Below, piece after piece: positions 25,549-33,517 of a stretch of 45,359 nt of DNA. Within the stretch, counting starts at the first letter, position 1; every line of letters starts with the position of its first letter. Made by a program: the position numbers and the translations under genes. The stretch lies in the NCBI GenBank assembly GCA_045120955.1, contig JBGVFH010000061.1:1-45359 (forward strand). The letters run 5' to 3'. This DNA comes from JAZMZS01 sp045120955 (GTDB lineage: Bacteria > Bacillota > Clostridia > Oscillospirales > CAG-272). Under the pieces are notes generated by a model. The model made no database searches, was not told where the DNA came from, and saw only the letters and a list, made by a program, of their open reading frames with translations.

Positions 25549-25594
25549 TAGTCGTCTGAAAATGTAAAGCTCAAGAGAAAAACATAGAAAGACT

Positions 25595-25648
25595 GCCGCC
25601 AATGATAAACTTTTGTGTAGAAAAAGCTACATGAGGTATCAAGACGGT
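25595..25648 (+). promoter_or_regulatory. Foldable 5' leader of the surface-protein mRNA
   Basis: Nested inverted repeats are present: CCG/CGG (25596-25598 with 25645-25647), TGATA/TATCA (25603-25607 with 25637-25641) and TGTAG/CTACA (25616-25620 with 25627-25631, loop AAAAAG). They form one long stem with two internal loops ending about 35 nt before the start codon. It does not match the c-di-GMP-I or other riboswitch consensus that I can recall. It may be an unassigned regulatory element or merely an mRNA-stabilising fold. Confidence 0.4.
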
Positions 25649-25683
25649 AAAAATTTATGCTTGTACATTAAAAGGGGAAAAAC

Positions 25684-28600
25684 GTGATTTTTAAAAAATT
25701 CAAAAAACACAAGGCTCTCGGACTGTTTTTGGCTGTGACACTGCTTGTGTCCTCCGTGCCTGTCGGCAGCTTTACGGTTTTGGCAGGGGACAGCACTGCA
25801 GCCGAGACAAACGTGTGGGACGGCAGGACAGCAAGTAAGTTTGCAAGCGGTAAAGGAAGCAAAACAGATCCTTATATTATAGAGACAGGCGCACAGCTTG
25901 CATACCTTGCAAAACAGGTAAACAGCGGCACAAGCTACTCGGGTAAATACATAAAGCTGGCAAACAATATTAATCTTGATAACAGAGCATGGACTCCCAT
26001 CGGAAGTTATGCTTCAAGCAACAAAAAGTATTTTGAGGGTAGTTTTGACGGCAACAAAATGACCGTGAGCGGATTAAATATAAAAAACGCCGTTGCATAC
26101 AGTGCTTTGTTCGGTCTTGCCCGTAATGCGAGTATAACAGATCTTACCATAGCAAAATCAGAGGTAACAGGCAACGGCTCATGTGTTGCCGCTGTGTGTG
26201 CGTATGCAGTCTGTACTGTGTTTTCGGGATGTGAAACGGCAGATACTGTGACCGTTGACGGAGCGGAGTCATATCTCGGCGGTATCTGCGCCTATGCTGT
26301 AAGCAGATGTGAGTTTTCAGCCTGCACAAATAAAGCGTCGCTGACTGTGTCGGACGATGCTTCAGTATATGCAGGCGGTATATGCGGTTATATGTACAAC
26401 AGCGGCAGTATTACCTATTGCATCAACAGCGCAGAGATAGTCAATAACGGCAAAACCGACGAGAAAAGCGGTACGGGCGGCATCTGCGGGGCATTGTATA
26501 GCGGAGCTTCCTTTTCATACGAGATAAAAAATTGCAAAAACTTAGGCGAGATAAAGGGAAACATAAACACGGGCGGTATTGTCGGTTGCGGCAATGATAA
26601 GCTCGAAGGCTGCTTAAACACCGCCGCTGTCTCGGGCATCGGTCGTGTAGGGGGAATTGTCGGATATGCTATCGGTGACACGGATGATACGGCGGACACT
26701 ATTTTCAAATGTTCAAACACAGCAAATGTTACGGCAACGGAAGACTCGACGATAAATGAGCAGTATATCGGCGGTATCTCGGGATATCAGAGTGATTATA
26801 CGACCGAGCACTGCTACAATGCGGCAGAGGTAAAAGCGAGTACGGACAACAGCTATGTCGGAGGTATCAGCGGATATATCAGCTGTGGAAGTATCAGCAG
26901 CTGTCACAACTACGGAGCCTTGATAAATGCATCGTGGTATGCAGGCGGTATTGCGGTCTGTGGTGATGACAGCACGGTCACAAACTGCTATTATCTTGAA
27001 GAAACACAGCCGACAGAGGCGCAAAGTCTGCATATCGGCGGCAGCGAAATGTCCTTGCAGGATTTTGCAAACGGCAAGGTCTGCACAGCCTTGCAGGGAA
27101 AAACAGCAGAACAGATATGGGGTCAGAGTTTGAGCGGTGCCGATGCTGATCTTTACCCCGTTTTTTATAACGGGCAAAATGCCGTCGTGCTCAAAACCGA
27201 GGTTGTGCTTGGCGGTATTACAAGACAAGACGGTGAATATAACGGCGAAGAACATACGGGCTATACAGGTAGTATCAGCGGCGGCGCATACACGGGAGAT
27301 TATACCGTCACATATACAGGCAGAGACGGCACTGTATATCAAACCTCTACCCAAAAGCCGAAGAATGTTGGCAAATACACCGTTACTGTTGCCATCCCGT
27401 CCGATAATACGGAGTATGAGGGCAGTATAGCTGTTGATTTTGAAATAACTGCGGGTGAGATGAGCGGTGTATCAGCGAGCGGATATTACGGAAGCTATGA
27501 CGGAAAGGCTCACAGCATCACGGTAACAGCTCCGGAGGGCGCTGATGTGAGCTACAGTACCGACGGTAAAACATATACGGATACAGATCCCGAGTTTTCA
27601 CAAGCGGGTGTCTACACCGTTTATTACAAGGCGGAAAAGGACAACTACAACGAGGTATGCTCAAGTGCGACTGTCAATATCGAAAAGGCAAAGCTGACCG
27701 TAAAGGCAAAGGATAATACCATTATCTACGGTCAAGAGCCTGCGGCAAACGGTGTTGTTTACAGCGGCTTTGTAAACGGCGAAAACGAGGATGTGATAAG
27801 CAAAGACGGCTTAGCGTTTGATTTCAGTTACACTCGCTACGGTGATGCGGGAGACAGCTATACCATAACGCCAAAGGGATTATGTTCGGACAACTACGAT
27901 TTTGAATATCAAAGCGGCGTGCTTACTGTGGAGCAAAAGCAGATTGAAATAAGCTGGAGCAATACCGATGCTCAGCCCTATGACGGAACAAGCAAGCTTC
28001 CCGATGCTTATGCTGTGGGGCTTGTAAACGGTGACAACTGTACGCTCAGCGTCGGCGTGGAGGAAAGCACCGACGGCGCAGGTGTTGTTTGCGGAACATA
28101 CACGGCAAAGGTCATCGGCATCTCCAACAGCAATTACATGCTGCCCGACGACATTACCGTATCGTTTACCGTATTACGCGGCTCACAGGACGATATTCCC
28201 GATGCAGAGGGCGTTGATGAAAGTATCATGGGCAAGGCGGACGGAAAAATAACGGGTGTAGACAGCAGTATGGAATACCGTCGAGAGGGGGAGGACGATT
28301 ACACCGCTATAGACGGCACGCAGCTGACAGATCTATGCGCAGGCACATATTACGTGCGTTATGCCGCAAATGAAAATTATGCTCCGTCTTTGGATAGAAA
28401 GGTGAAGATCGGTGCGGGAAGGGAGCTTTCGGTGGCTTTATTGACCGTCGACGGCTGTACCGTGAGCGGAAAAGCAACTGCAAAATACGGCGAGAGCTAC
28501 GTTTTTACCGTATCTGTCTCGGAAGGATATGAGCGCACCGATGCCTTTGAGGTTAAAGCAAACGGCATGGCATTGACCGCAGCAGCAGACGGCTCGTATG

Positions 28601-28953
28601 AGGTAAAGACTGTAAGCGGAGATGTCTCACTTGAGATTTTTGGTATAGATAAGAAAGAGAGCACAGCTCCTATAACCCTTCCCGACGCATCCGACACGGC
28701 AGATGCGACAGACACAGCAGGTGCGACAGACACGGCAGATGCGACAGACACAGCAGATGAGATCGACACGGAAGAAACACTCGATACAGCGGTGTTATCC
28801 TCGGAGCCGCAAATACCGCAGATCTGTGATATGTCAGACATACCCGATACGAAAGATACAAGCGAGCTGTTTTTGTGGGCAGCGGTGTTATTTGTCAGCG
28901 GTATTGGTATTGCGGCAACTCTTCTGTACGGCAAAAACAAAAAAGCATATTAG
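25684..28953 (+). CDS. Large secreted/surface protein with GLUG-type repeats and MBG/YDG-like domains
   Basis: The 1089-residue protein starts at GTG with AAAAGGGG upstream. A signal peptide (about 1-35, KALGLFLAVTLLVSSVPVG) precedes a beta-helix-like region (about 60-440). That region is built from GLUG-type repeats such as GGICGYMYNSGSITYCINSA, GGIVGCGNDKLEGCLNTA and GGISGYISCGSISSCHN. From about 510 to 850 are several immunoglobulin-like modules of the MBG/YDG kind, with GKYTVTV, KAKLTVKAKDNTIIYGQEP and LCSDNYDFEYQSGVLTV. A Thr/Asp/Ala hexapeptide tail follows. The C-terminus has a hydrophobic helix (FLWAAVLFVSGIGIAATLLY) and the basic GKNKKAY, like a wall-sorting tail. Only PDTKDTSE precedes it, not a clear LPXTG/NPXTG, so it may be membrane-anchored. 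Probably an adhesin; the ligand is unknown. Confidence 0.9.
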   Translation: MIFKKFKKHKALGLFLAVTLLVSSVPVGSFTVLAGDSTAAETNVWDGRTASKFASGKGSKTDPYIIETGAQLAYLAKQVNSGTSYSGKYIKLANNINLDNRAWTPIGSYASSNKKYFEGSFDGNKMTVSGLNIKNAVAYSALFGLARNASITDLTIAKSEVTGNGSCVAAVCAYAVCTVFSGCETADTVTVDGAESYLGGICAYAVSRCEFSACTNKASLTVSDDASVYAGGICGYMYNSGSITYCINSAEIVNNGKTDEKSGTGGICGALYSGASFSYEIKNCKNLGEIKGNINTGGIVGCGNDKLEGCLNTAAVSGIGRVGGIVGYAIGDTDDTADTIFKCSNTANVTATEDSTINEQYIGGISGYQSDYTTEHCYNAAEVKASTDNSYVGGISGYISCGSISSCHNYGALINASWYAGGIAVCGDDSTVTNCYYLEETQPTEAQSLHIGGSEMSLQDFANGKVCTALQGKTAEQIWGQSLSGADADLYPVFYNGQNAVVLKTEVVLGGITRQDGEYNGEEHTGYTGSISGGAYTGDYTVTYTGRDGTVYQTSTQKPKNVGKYTVTVAIPSDNTEYEGSIAVDFEITAGEMSGVSASGYYGSYDGKAHSITVTAPEGADVSYSTDGKTYTDTDPEFSQAGVYTVYYKAEKDNYNEVCSSATVNIEKAKLTVKAKDNTIIYGQEPAANGVVYSGFVNGENEDVISKDGLAFDFSYTRYGDAGDSYTITPKGLCSDNYDFEYQSGVLTVEQKQIEISWSNTDAQPYDGTSKLPDAYAVGLVNGDNCTLSVGVEESTDGAGVVCGTYTAKVIGISNSNYMLPDDITVSFTVLRGSQDDIPDAEGVDESIMGKADGKITGVDSSMEYRREGEDDYTAIDGTQLTDLCAGTYYVRYAANENYAPSLDRKVKIGAGRELSVALLTVDGCTVSGKATAKYGESYVFTVSVSEGYERTDAFEVKANGMALTAAADGSYEVKTVSGDVSLEIFGIDKKESTAPITLPDASDTADATDTAGATDTADATDTADEIDTEETLDTAVLSSEPQIPQICDMSDIPDTKDTSELFLWAAVLFVSGIGIAATLLYGKNKKAY
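28699..28788 (+). repeat. 18-bp coding repeat, hexapeptide tail of the surface protein
   Basis: Five 18-bp units encode ADATDT, AGATDT, ADATDT, ADEIDT and EETLDT. The first three are nearly identical at the DNA level and could vary in number by slippage. The encoded stretch is acidic and Thr-rich and lies just before the C-terminal membrane helix, a typical wall-spanning or flexible stalk position. Confidence 0.85.
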
Positions 28954-28996
28954 TCTGACCCGAAACGGTTGATCTAAGATCGTATATAACAAATGC

Positions 28997-29035
28997 AAAT
29001 GCGCAGTACATTGACAACAAGTGTACTGCGCATTT
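28997..29035. terminator. Bidirectional terminator between surface protein and PPTase
   Basis: AAATGCGCAGTACA (28997-29010) pairs perfectly over 14 bp with 29022-29035 around an 11-nt loop. It is placed between two convergent genes, 44 bp after the surface-protein stop and 6 bp after the PPTase stop. The U-runs are short on both sides. Confidence 0.75.
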
Positions 29036-29040
29036 GTCTG

Positions 29041-29562
29041 TTACTTTGTTTTAAGCACGCATAAGACATATGTGCGCTTAGCGGCGTCATCGGCCATCTC
29101 TTTGTGAAAATACGAGACATCACATCTGTTTTCACGCTCAGCTTTCGTAATGCTTTTGCCCAAAGCCTTGTAGCTTGCTTCGGCATATGTCCATTTGTAA
29201 AAAAAGCGTGTGGTGCTGTCTGCGTCGGTTGCGTTGCATCGGTCGAGTCCGTACTTTGATAAAAAGCGCCCCTCAATGCGTGAGGCAGACTCTCCCATGT
29301 CTCTCACCGCTTCCACGTCTATGCCGACGGGGGTATCCGAGATAACTGCGGCGCACATTCCGTGCGAGTGGGAAAGGGATATAAAAATACCTTCAGCTTC
29401 TTTTTCTTCGAGCATCAGATACGGTGCACCGTTTTCTCTGTGGCACAGCGCCGCACTTTTGCCTATTTTCGGAAGGTGCTCTTCAAGCAGCTCAAACAGC
29501 AGTTTTTTTGCGCCTTCATGCTCGTCTGTATCGGTTATTTTCTCGCACTTGTAAAAAAGCAT
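29041..29562 (-). CDS. 4'-phosphopantetheinyl transferase (Sfp-like)
   Basis: The enzyme moves phosphopantetheine from CoA to a carrier-protein serine. The 173 residues include CHRENGAPYL (substrate loop), ISLSHSHGMCAAVIS, the Mg-binding GIDVEAVR (about 93-100) and FYKWTYAEASYKALGKSI, equivalent to the family W-T-x-K-E-A-x-x-K motif with Ala in place of the first Lys. It is shorter than full Sfp (about 220) but longer than AcpS (about 120). No NRPS or PKS gene is in the window, so it may serve the fatty-acid carrier protein. It is last in the srtB-rlmA-PPTase unit, 9 nt after rlmA. Confidence 0.85.
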   Translation of the reverse strand: MLFYKCEKITDTDEHEGAKKLLFELLEEHLPKIGKSAALCHRENGAPYLMLEEKEAEGIFISLSHSHGMCAAVISDTPVGIDVEAVRDMGESASRIEGRFLSKYGLDRCNATDADSTTRFFYKWTYAEASYKALGKSITKAERENRCDVSYFHKEMADDAAKRTYVLCVLKTK

Positions 29563-29571
29563 ATCTACCTC

Positions 29572-30390
29572 TTAAACGCTCGTCTTTTTGTAAATATGAA
29601 TGTCAAATTCCACTCGTGTCTCGAGCCGGTCGAGCGAAAAAAGCATATTTTGCGCTTCAATGCCCGTTTTGTAGCAATAAGGTGTCATCATATACAGATC
29701 TTTTATCTGCTGAGGACTTTCAAGCAGGATATCGTAGCTTATTTTGATCTTGTCGGTTTCTTTCATGTATTGAGGAAGGTCTGCACGCTCAGTGTTTTCT
29801 CGTATGTCCTTGTACAGCACACGCTTGAGCCCTTCGAGATGCCCTTTTCCCGCACATGCAACCACAAGTATGCCGCAATGTTTTAACACTCGCATATATT
29901 CCTGCTCTGCGCACGGAGCAAAAATGTTGGTAATACAGTCGGCACAGCCGTCCGAGACGGGAAGAGAATAGACAGAGCCGACACCGAAAAACATTTTTTC
30001 GGACAGCCCAAGTACCCGTGCCCGTTTTGCCGCCTTCTCGACTGCCGCTTTCGACAGGTCAAAGCCGCACCCGAACTCAAAGCTTTGTGCTGCATCGGTC
30101 GTGTAGTAGCCCTCTCCGCAGCCCGCATCTATTAAAAGTCTGCCATTGCCGACCGCCATGCATACCGCTTCTTTAAACTTGTCATAGGCGCCGCTGTCAA
30201 GAAATGCCGAGCGAGCTCTCGCCATTTCTTTTGAGTCTCCGCTTTCCTTTTGCGAATTTGTGTTGGTGAGATTTACATAGCCGCTTTTGGCTATGTCATA
30301 TGTGTGCCGTGCTTGGCATACAAGAGAGCCGCTTTTTTGAAAAAGCGGCTGTTTGCAATATGGGCAAATGAGAAAGTCCGTTATGTTCAT
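29572..30390 (-). CDS. rlmA: 23S rRNA (guanine-N1)-methyltransferase, RlmA family
   Basis: The N-terminus has the family zinc site: MNITDFLICPYCKQPL, then a second ligand pair around LVCQARHTYDIAKSGYVNL. The SAM-binding motif I is LLIDAGCGEGYYT, followed by GFDLSKAAVEKAAKR and the post-motif NIFAPCAEQEYMRVLK. RlmA-type enzymes methylate G745 or G748 of 23S rRNA, and some members confer resistance to macrolide-type antibiotics. The start at 30390 overlaps the sortase stop as ATGA. AAGGAT lies about 10 nt ahead. An in-frame TTG at 30429 would add 13 residues lacking the family pattern. Confidence 0.88.
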   Translation of the reverse strand: MNITDFLICPYCKQPLFQKSGSLVCQARHTYDIAKSGYVNLTNTNSQKESGDSKEMARARSAFLDSGAYDKFKEAVCMAVGNGRLLIDAGCGEGYYTTDAAQSFEFGCGFDLSKAAVEKAAKRARVLGLSEKMFFGVGSVYSLPVSDGCADCITNIFAPCAEQEYMRVLKHCGILVVACAGKGHLEGLKRVLYKDIRENTERADLPQYMKETDKIKISYDILLESPQQIKDLYMMTPYCYKTGIEAQNMLFSLDRLETRVEFDIHIYKKTSV

Positions 30391-31433
30391 TGTTGATTTT
30401 CTATCCTTATCAGTCTTGCCTGCAGACAATATCTGCCTGTTACCGTGCGGTTTGAGCAGGTAGAGAGTGAGAGTATTTTGTCTTGTGCGGTGAGCGTTAC
30501 ATCCTTTTTCAGCTTTGCGTTATCGAGCATAAGCTTGAGAAACGCCTCGTACTCGCTGTCTCCCGAAAACTTTACCTGAAAATAAAAGAATGATGAGTGC
30601 GTGTCGAGCATTGCAAACGGCTCATAGACGTACGTGCCGTCAAGAGTATAAAGATATATTTGCGCTTCGTTGAAAAAGTCCTCCTTCAAGAACTTTTTCA
30701 CTCCCGCAAACATAGCTCCGTTTGCCATGTTGTGACCGTAAAGGACGGTATTGCGGTTTTTTGATACCGACTCGGACGAGCATCGCCAATCGGCAAAGAT
30801 CGTACCCGAGCGCAGATATTCACCGTTGTATGCGTGCGTGAGATAATAATCATTGTCCTCGCCTACGACAAACGGGTAGTTTATTTCGGTTCCCTCGACC
30901 TTTATCCAGCCGATGATATCGTCGTTTACAGCGCGCAGCTCTTCGAGCTTTGCCTTTATTCTCGCATAATTTATGTCGCTGACGGTTGCGTTGCTCTGTG
31001 CGATCTCTCCCTTGCTCTCTCCGAGACTCAGCGTAGTGTTATAATCGTTGATGCTTGCTTCGGGAAGCATGGGGGCAGACGTGTTTATGACGCTGGGAGT
31101 ATCGGCAACATCTTTGAAAAGCGCTTCTGAGAGCGTGAGATAGATGTCGTCTGTTCGTTTATAGTCAAACCAACGCATAAACAGTATTACGGCGCATACC
31201 GCAAATACCGATACACAAATCAGCAATATAAAATTTTTGACATTTATTACCGAACGGATGCTCTTGCTCTTTTTCTTTGCGGCAATATCCGACCCGGCGG
31301 TAAAATCCATATCGAATTCTTCGTCAAACAAAGACTCACCCGCAGAAGGCACAGTGTTCTCTGCACAGCCGTTCTCTTTATCCAAAAGAACGGAACTTTC
31401 GCATTTTCTGTGCTTGTTTTTCTTTGGTTTCAT
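30387..31433 (-). CDS. srtB: Class B sortase
   Basis: The 348-residue transpeptidase anchors surface proteins to peptidoglycan. A cytoplasmic head of about 65 residues precedes one TM (about 67-88, FILLICVSVFAVCAVILF). The sortase domain follows, with INYPFVVGEDNDYYLTH typical of class B, catalytic His234 in TVLYGHNMANGAMF, Cys326 in LSLSTCSNRT and a probable catalytic Arg334 in TGRYCLQAR. The ATG at 31433 is preferred; the frame is open for 39 more codons, but these read through a dispersed repeat. The nearest NPXTG-tailed substrate is the protein at 44.2 kb, and the tail of the 25.7-kb surface protein is less clear. The stop overlaps the rlmA start. Confidence 0.92.
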   Translation of the reverse strand: MKPKKNKHRKCESSVLLDKENGCAENTVPSAGESLFDEEFDMDFTAGSDIAAKKKSKSIRSVINVKNFILLICVSVFAVCAVILFMRWFDYKRTDDIYLTLSEALFKDVADTPSVINTSAPMLPEASINDYNTTLSLGESKGEIAQSNATVSDINYARIKAKLEELRAVNDDIIGWIKVEGTEINYPFVVGEDNDYYLTHAYNGEYLRSGTIFADWRCSSESVSKNRNTVLYGHNMANGAMFAGVKKFLKEDFFNEAQIYLYTLDGTYVYEPFAMLDTHSSFFYFQVKFSGDSEYEAFLKLMLDNAKLKKDVTLTAQDKILSLSTCSNRTVTGRYCLQARLIRIENQQ

Positions 31434-31455
31434 TCTGCTCAAAACCTCTTTTTTA

Positions 31456-31565
31456 TTGCATAAGAAATTGCACGTATCCTCACTCGCCCCTTTGCGGTGC
31501 TTGTGTAACAGAAAAACAACGATAGGCGGGAGGATGGGTGCGGGACACACTGCCCCGCTTTTTTA
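31456..31565 (+). repeat. Dispersed intergenic element, copy B
   Basis: It shares its first 30 bases (GCATAAGAAATT, then ATCCTCACTCG) with copy C and its last 65 with copy A. It ends in a GCGGG/CCCGC stem plus T-run. It lies inside the untranslated leader of srtB but is oriented with the plus strand, so the sortase message carries its complement. Confidence 0.6.
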
Positions 31566-31575
31566 TATTGTATAT

Positions 31576-31604
31576 ATTATATATGTAAGTTTACAAAAAC
31601 ACAA
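31576..31604 (-). promoter_or_regulatory. Promoter of srtB-rlmA-PPTase
   Basis: On the minus strand TTGTGT (31599-31604) and TATAAT (31576-31581) are 17 nt apart, about 145 bp upstream of the sortase ATG. The -35 is imperfect, and the -10 sits in an AT-rich run, so spacing may be coincidental. Confidence 0.55.
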
Positions 31605-31691
31605 TAGCTTGTAAAATAGTTTTAAATTTTGTTTACATAAGAAGGGGCAGATATTATTCGAAAATATGAACTAAAAATGCCAAAAGCAATG

Positions 31692-31731
31692 AAAAAGCAC
31701 CTATGACACACAGTTGTGCCTCATAAGTGCC
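31692..31731 (-). terminator. Terminator of the SpoIIQ-like gene
   Basis: GCACCTATGA (31697-31706) pairs with TCATAAGTGC (31721-31730) with one G-U on the minus strand, followed by a run of five T on that strand (31692-31696). It is about 20 bp beyond the stop at 31752. The bases between here and 31604 show nothing else. Confidence 0.8.
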
Positions 31732-31751
31732 TTTTATTTTTTAATTATGTC

Positions 31752-32525
31752 TTATCCTTCATAGCCCGTGTCCTCGAGCAGTCTGCTCAGAGCCGCACTC
31801 GACATATGCTCTGTGGGATCAACGTATGCCCCGTCCTTTAATACCTCAAAGTGAAGATGAGGCTCCTGTGCGATCTCTATCATGGCAGTCTCGCCTACAT
31901 ATCCTATCGCATCACCCTCAAGCACGCTTGAGCCGATTCCTATGCCCTCGCAAAGTGTCTCGGATACGTTTCTGTATACCGTTTCAAGCCCCCCGTTATG
32001 CTCTATTTTAATGCATTGCCCCATCATAGGATCATACCATACATCTGTTATTCTGCCCGTTGCGGCGGCACGGACCGTGTCACCGAGAGCGGCATTTATG
32101 TCTATTCCCATATGCGTGCGGTAGTCCTCCATCGTGCTTGAATACACAAGGGTCTTGTCGGAAAACTCTTTTGAAAGAGCACCGTCAAGAGGAAGCGAAA
32201 GCGTGGGTGCTATGTCTTCGGTAGGTGTTTGGGGAATAACGGGGTCGGGTGTCGGGTCGGCGGCTACAGGCAGAGAAACGGAGGGGCTGTTGCTTTGAGT
32301 GTTATCGGACGGCGTGCTCGAAGGTGTCTGTTCGGTGTCCGATTGACTTTGCGTCTGTGTATCAGTGCCGCTGTTTTGCGAGTCGCTGTCAGCAGGGGTA
32401 TTTGAGCGGGAGAACATGGAGCTGAGCATCACTATCGCAGCCATCACGATAAGCATGGCGGCAACGGTGATATACAGCACCTTGTTTGCTTGCTTTTCTT
32501 TTTCACTTTTTTGTTTGCTGTTCAT
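31752..32525 (-). CDS. Membrane-anchored M23 family peptidase, SpoIIQ-like
   Basis: The 257-residue protein has a short charged cytoplasmic head, one TM (about 16-38) and a Ser/Thr/Gln/Pro-rich linker (about 45-110). The C-terminal LytM/M23 domain starts at LPLDGALSKEF. Zinc ligands are visible as His and Asp in TMEDYRTHMGIDI and the final EPHLHFEVLKDG, so the site looks intact, unlike Bacillus SpoIIQ. The phrase LVYSSTMEDYRTHMGIDI is what I expect of clostridial SpoIIQ, which with SpoIIIAH bridges mother cell and forespore. A vegetative wall-hydrolase role is the alternative. The ATG at 32525 is chosen over the TTG four codons earlier, which overlaps the AAAGGA site. Confidence 0.8.
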   Translation of the reverse strand: MNSKQKSEKEKQANKVLYITVAAMLIVMAAIVMLSSMFSRSNTPADSDSQNSGTDTQTQSQSDTEQTPSSTPSDNTQSNSPSVSLPVAADPTPDPVIPQTPTEDIAPTLSLPLDGALSKEFSDKTLVYSSTMEDYRTHMGIDINAALGDTVRAAATGRITDVWYDPMMGQCIKIEHNGGLETVYRNVSETLCEGIGIGSSVLEGDAIGYVGETAMIEIAQEPHLHFEVLKDGAYVDPTEHMSSAALSRLLEDTGYEG

Positions 32526-32665
32526 ATTTTTATGCAAATTCCTTTCACCAAAAGTTATCTGTTTGTATTTTTGCCTTTTTTGCGCACTCTATGCAGATTT
32601 TTGATAAAGAAATCGAAATAGATGCTTTTCAGAGAGAAATAGCAAGAACCGTTTGCCGCATGGCG

Positions 32666-32694
32666 TTGACAAATTTTTTGCTGTGTGGTAAAAT
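32666..32694 (+). promoter_or_regulatory. Promoter of radC
   Basis: TTGACA (32666-32671) and TAAAAT (32689-32694) are 17 nt apart, about 40 bp upstream of the radC GTG. Confidence 0.75.
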
Positions 32695-32733
32695 TATCGG
32701 GTAGATTATTTTTCGGACGAGGTTTCAGCAAGC

Positions 32734-33495
32734 GTGAAAGAAAACAGCAAAAACATCCATGCAGGACACCGTGAAAGAGTAAAGAAAAGATTTTTGAAGG
32801 AAAAAGGGCTTGACAACTTCGAGGAGCACAATATATTGGAGCTTTTGCTTTTTTTCGGAATACCGTTTAAGGATACAAACGAGACAGCGCACAGACTGCT
32901 CGAACGCTTCGGCAGTATTTCAAGGATGATGGATGCGTTACCTGAGGACATTATGCAGGTGGAGGGCGTCGGGAAAAACGCCATGATCCTGATAAAGCTC
33001 ATTCCGAGTCTGTGCAAGGTGTATATGCATCAAAAGAATGAGATAGGCGCTGTGTTTGACAATGTAGACAAGCTCGGCAGAATGTTTGTCGATAAATACA
33101 GCGATGTTAATGTCGAGACGGTGTATCTTATGCTTCTTGACAATTCCTACAGAGAGATACTGACAGAAAAGATATTCGAGGGATCGGTCAACAGCGCACA
33201 GATATCTCCGAGAAAGCTTGCCGAGATCACGCTTCTCAAAAATGCATCAATGGTAGTTCTTGCGCACAACCATCCAAACGGGATAGCGATCCCGTCCTTT
33301 GATGATCTTGAAACCACAACATCGCTTGTGCGTTTGTTTGACTCTATCGGTGCACCGATGCTCGAGCATATCCTCGTTGCAGGAAAAAGCTATACTCCCA
33401 TACTGTACAATCAGCTCGGGGAAAGGCGGCTTTTGCCGGATAACGCGGCACTTGCGTCAAAGATAGATATTCTTTCGTTTTACGGTAAAAAATAA
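32734..33495 (+). CDS. radC: RadC-like JAMM-domain protein
   Basis: The 253-residue protein has an N-terminal helix-hairpin-helix region (EEHNILELLLFFGIPFKDTN, then VEGVGKNAMILIKL). The C-terminal JAMM/MPN+ domain carries VVLAHNHPNGIAIPSFDDLE, the family zinc signature. RadC was once linked to DNA repair, but its biochemical role is still unclear. The start is a GTG with a modest GAGG about 11 nt ahead. The following HAD gene begins 22 bp after the stop, so the two are probably co-transcribed. Confidence 0.92.
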   Translation: MKENSKNIHAGHRERVKKRFLKEKGLDNFEEHNILELLLFFGIPFKDTNETAHRLLERFGSISRMMDALPEDIMQVEGVGKNAMILIKLIPSLCKVYMHQKNEIGAVFDNVDKLGRMFVDKYSDVNVETVYLMLLDNSYREILTEKIFEGSVNSAQISPRKLAEITLLKNASMVVLAHNHPNGIAIPSFDDLETTTSLVRLFDSIGAPMLEHILVAGKSYTPILYNQLGERRLLPDNAALASKIDILSFYGKK

Positions 33496-33517
33496 CAATC
33501 AGGCGGGTACGGATGAA

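Noticed and set aside
25555..25683. c-di-GMP-I riboswitch upstream of the adhesin
   Set aside because: The expected GGCAAACC and GACGCAAAGCC segments are absent.
29041..29562. Marker of a nonribosomal peptide or polyketide cluster
   Set aside because: No synthetase, ketosynthase or carrier-protein gene occurs in the window; a housekeeping carrier-protein role is simpler.
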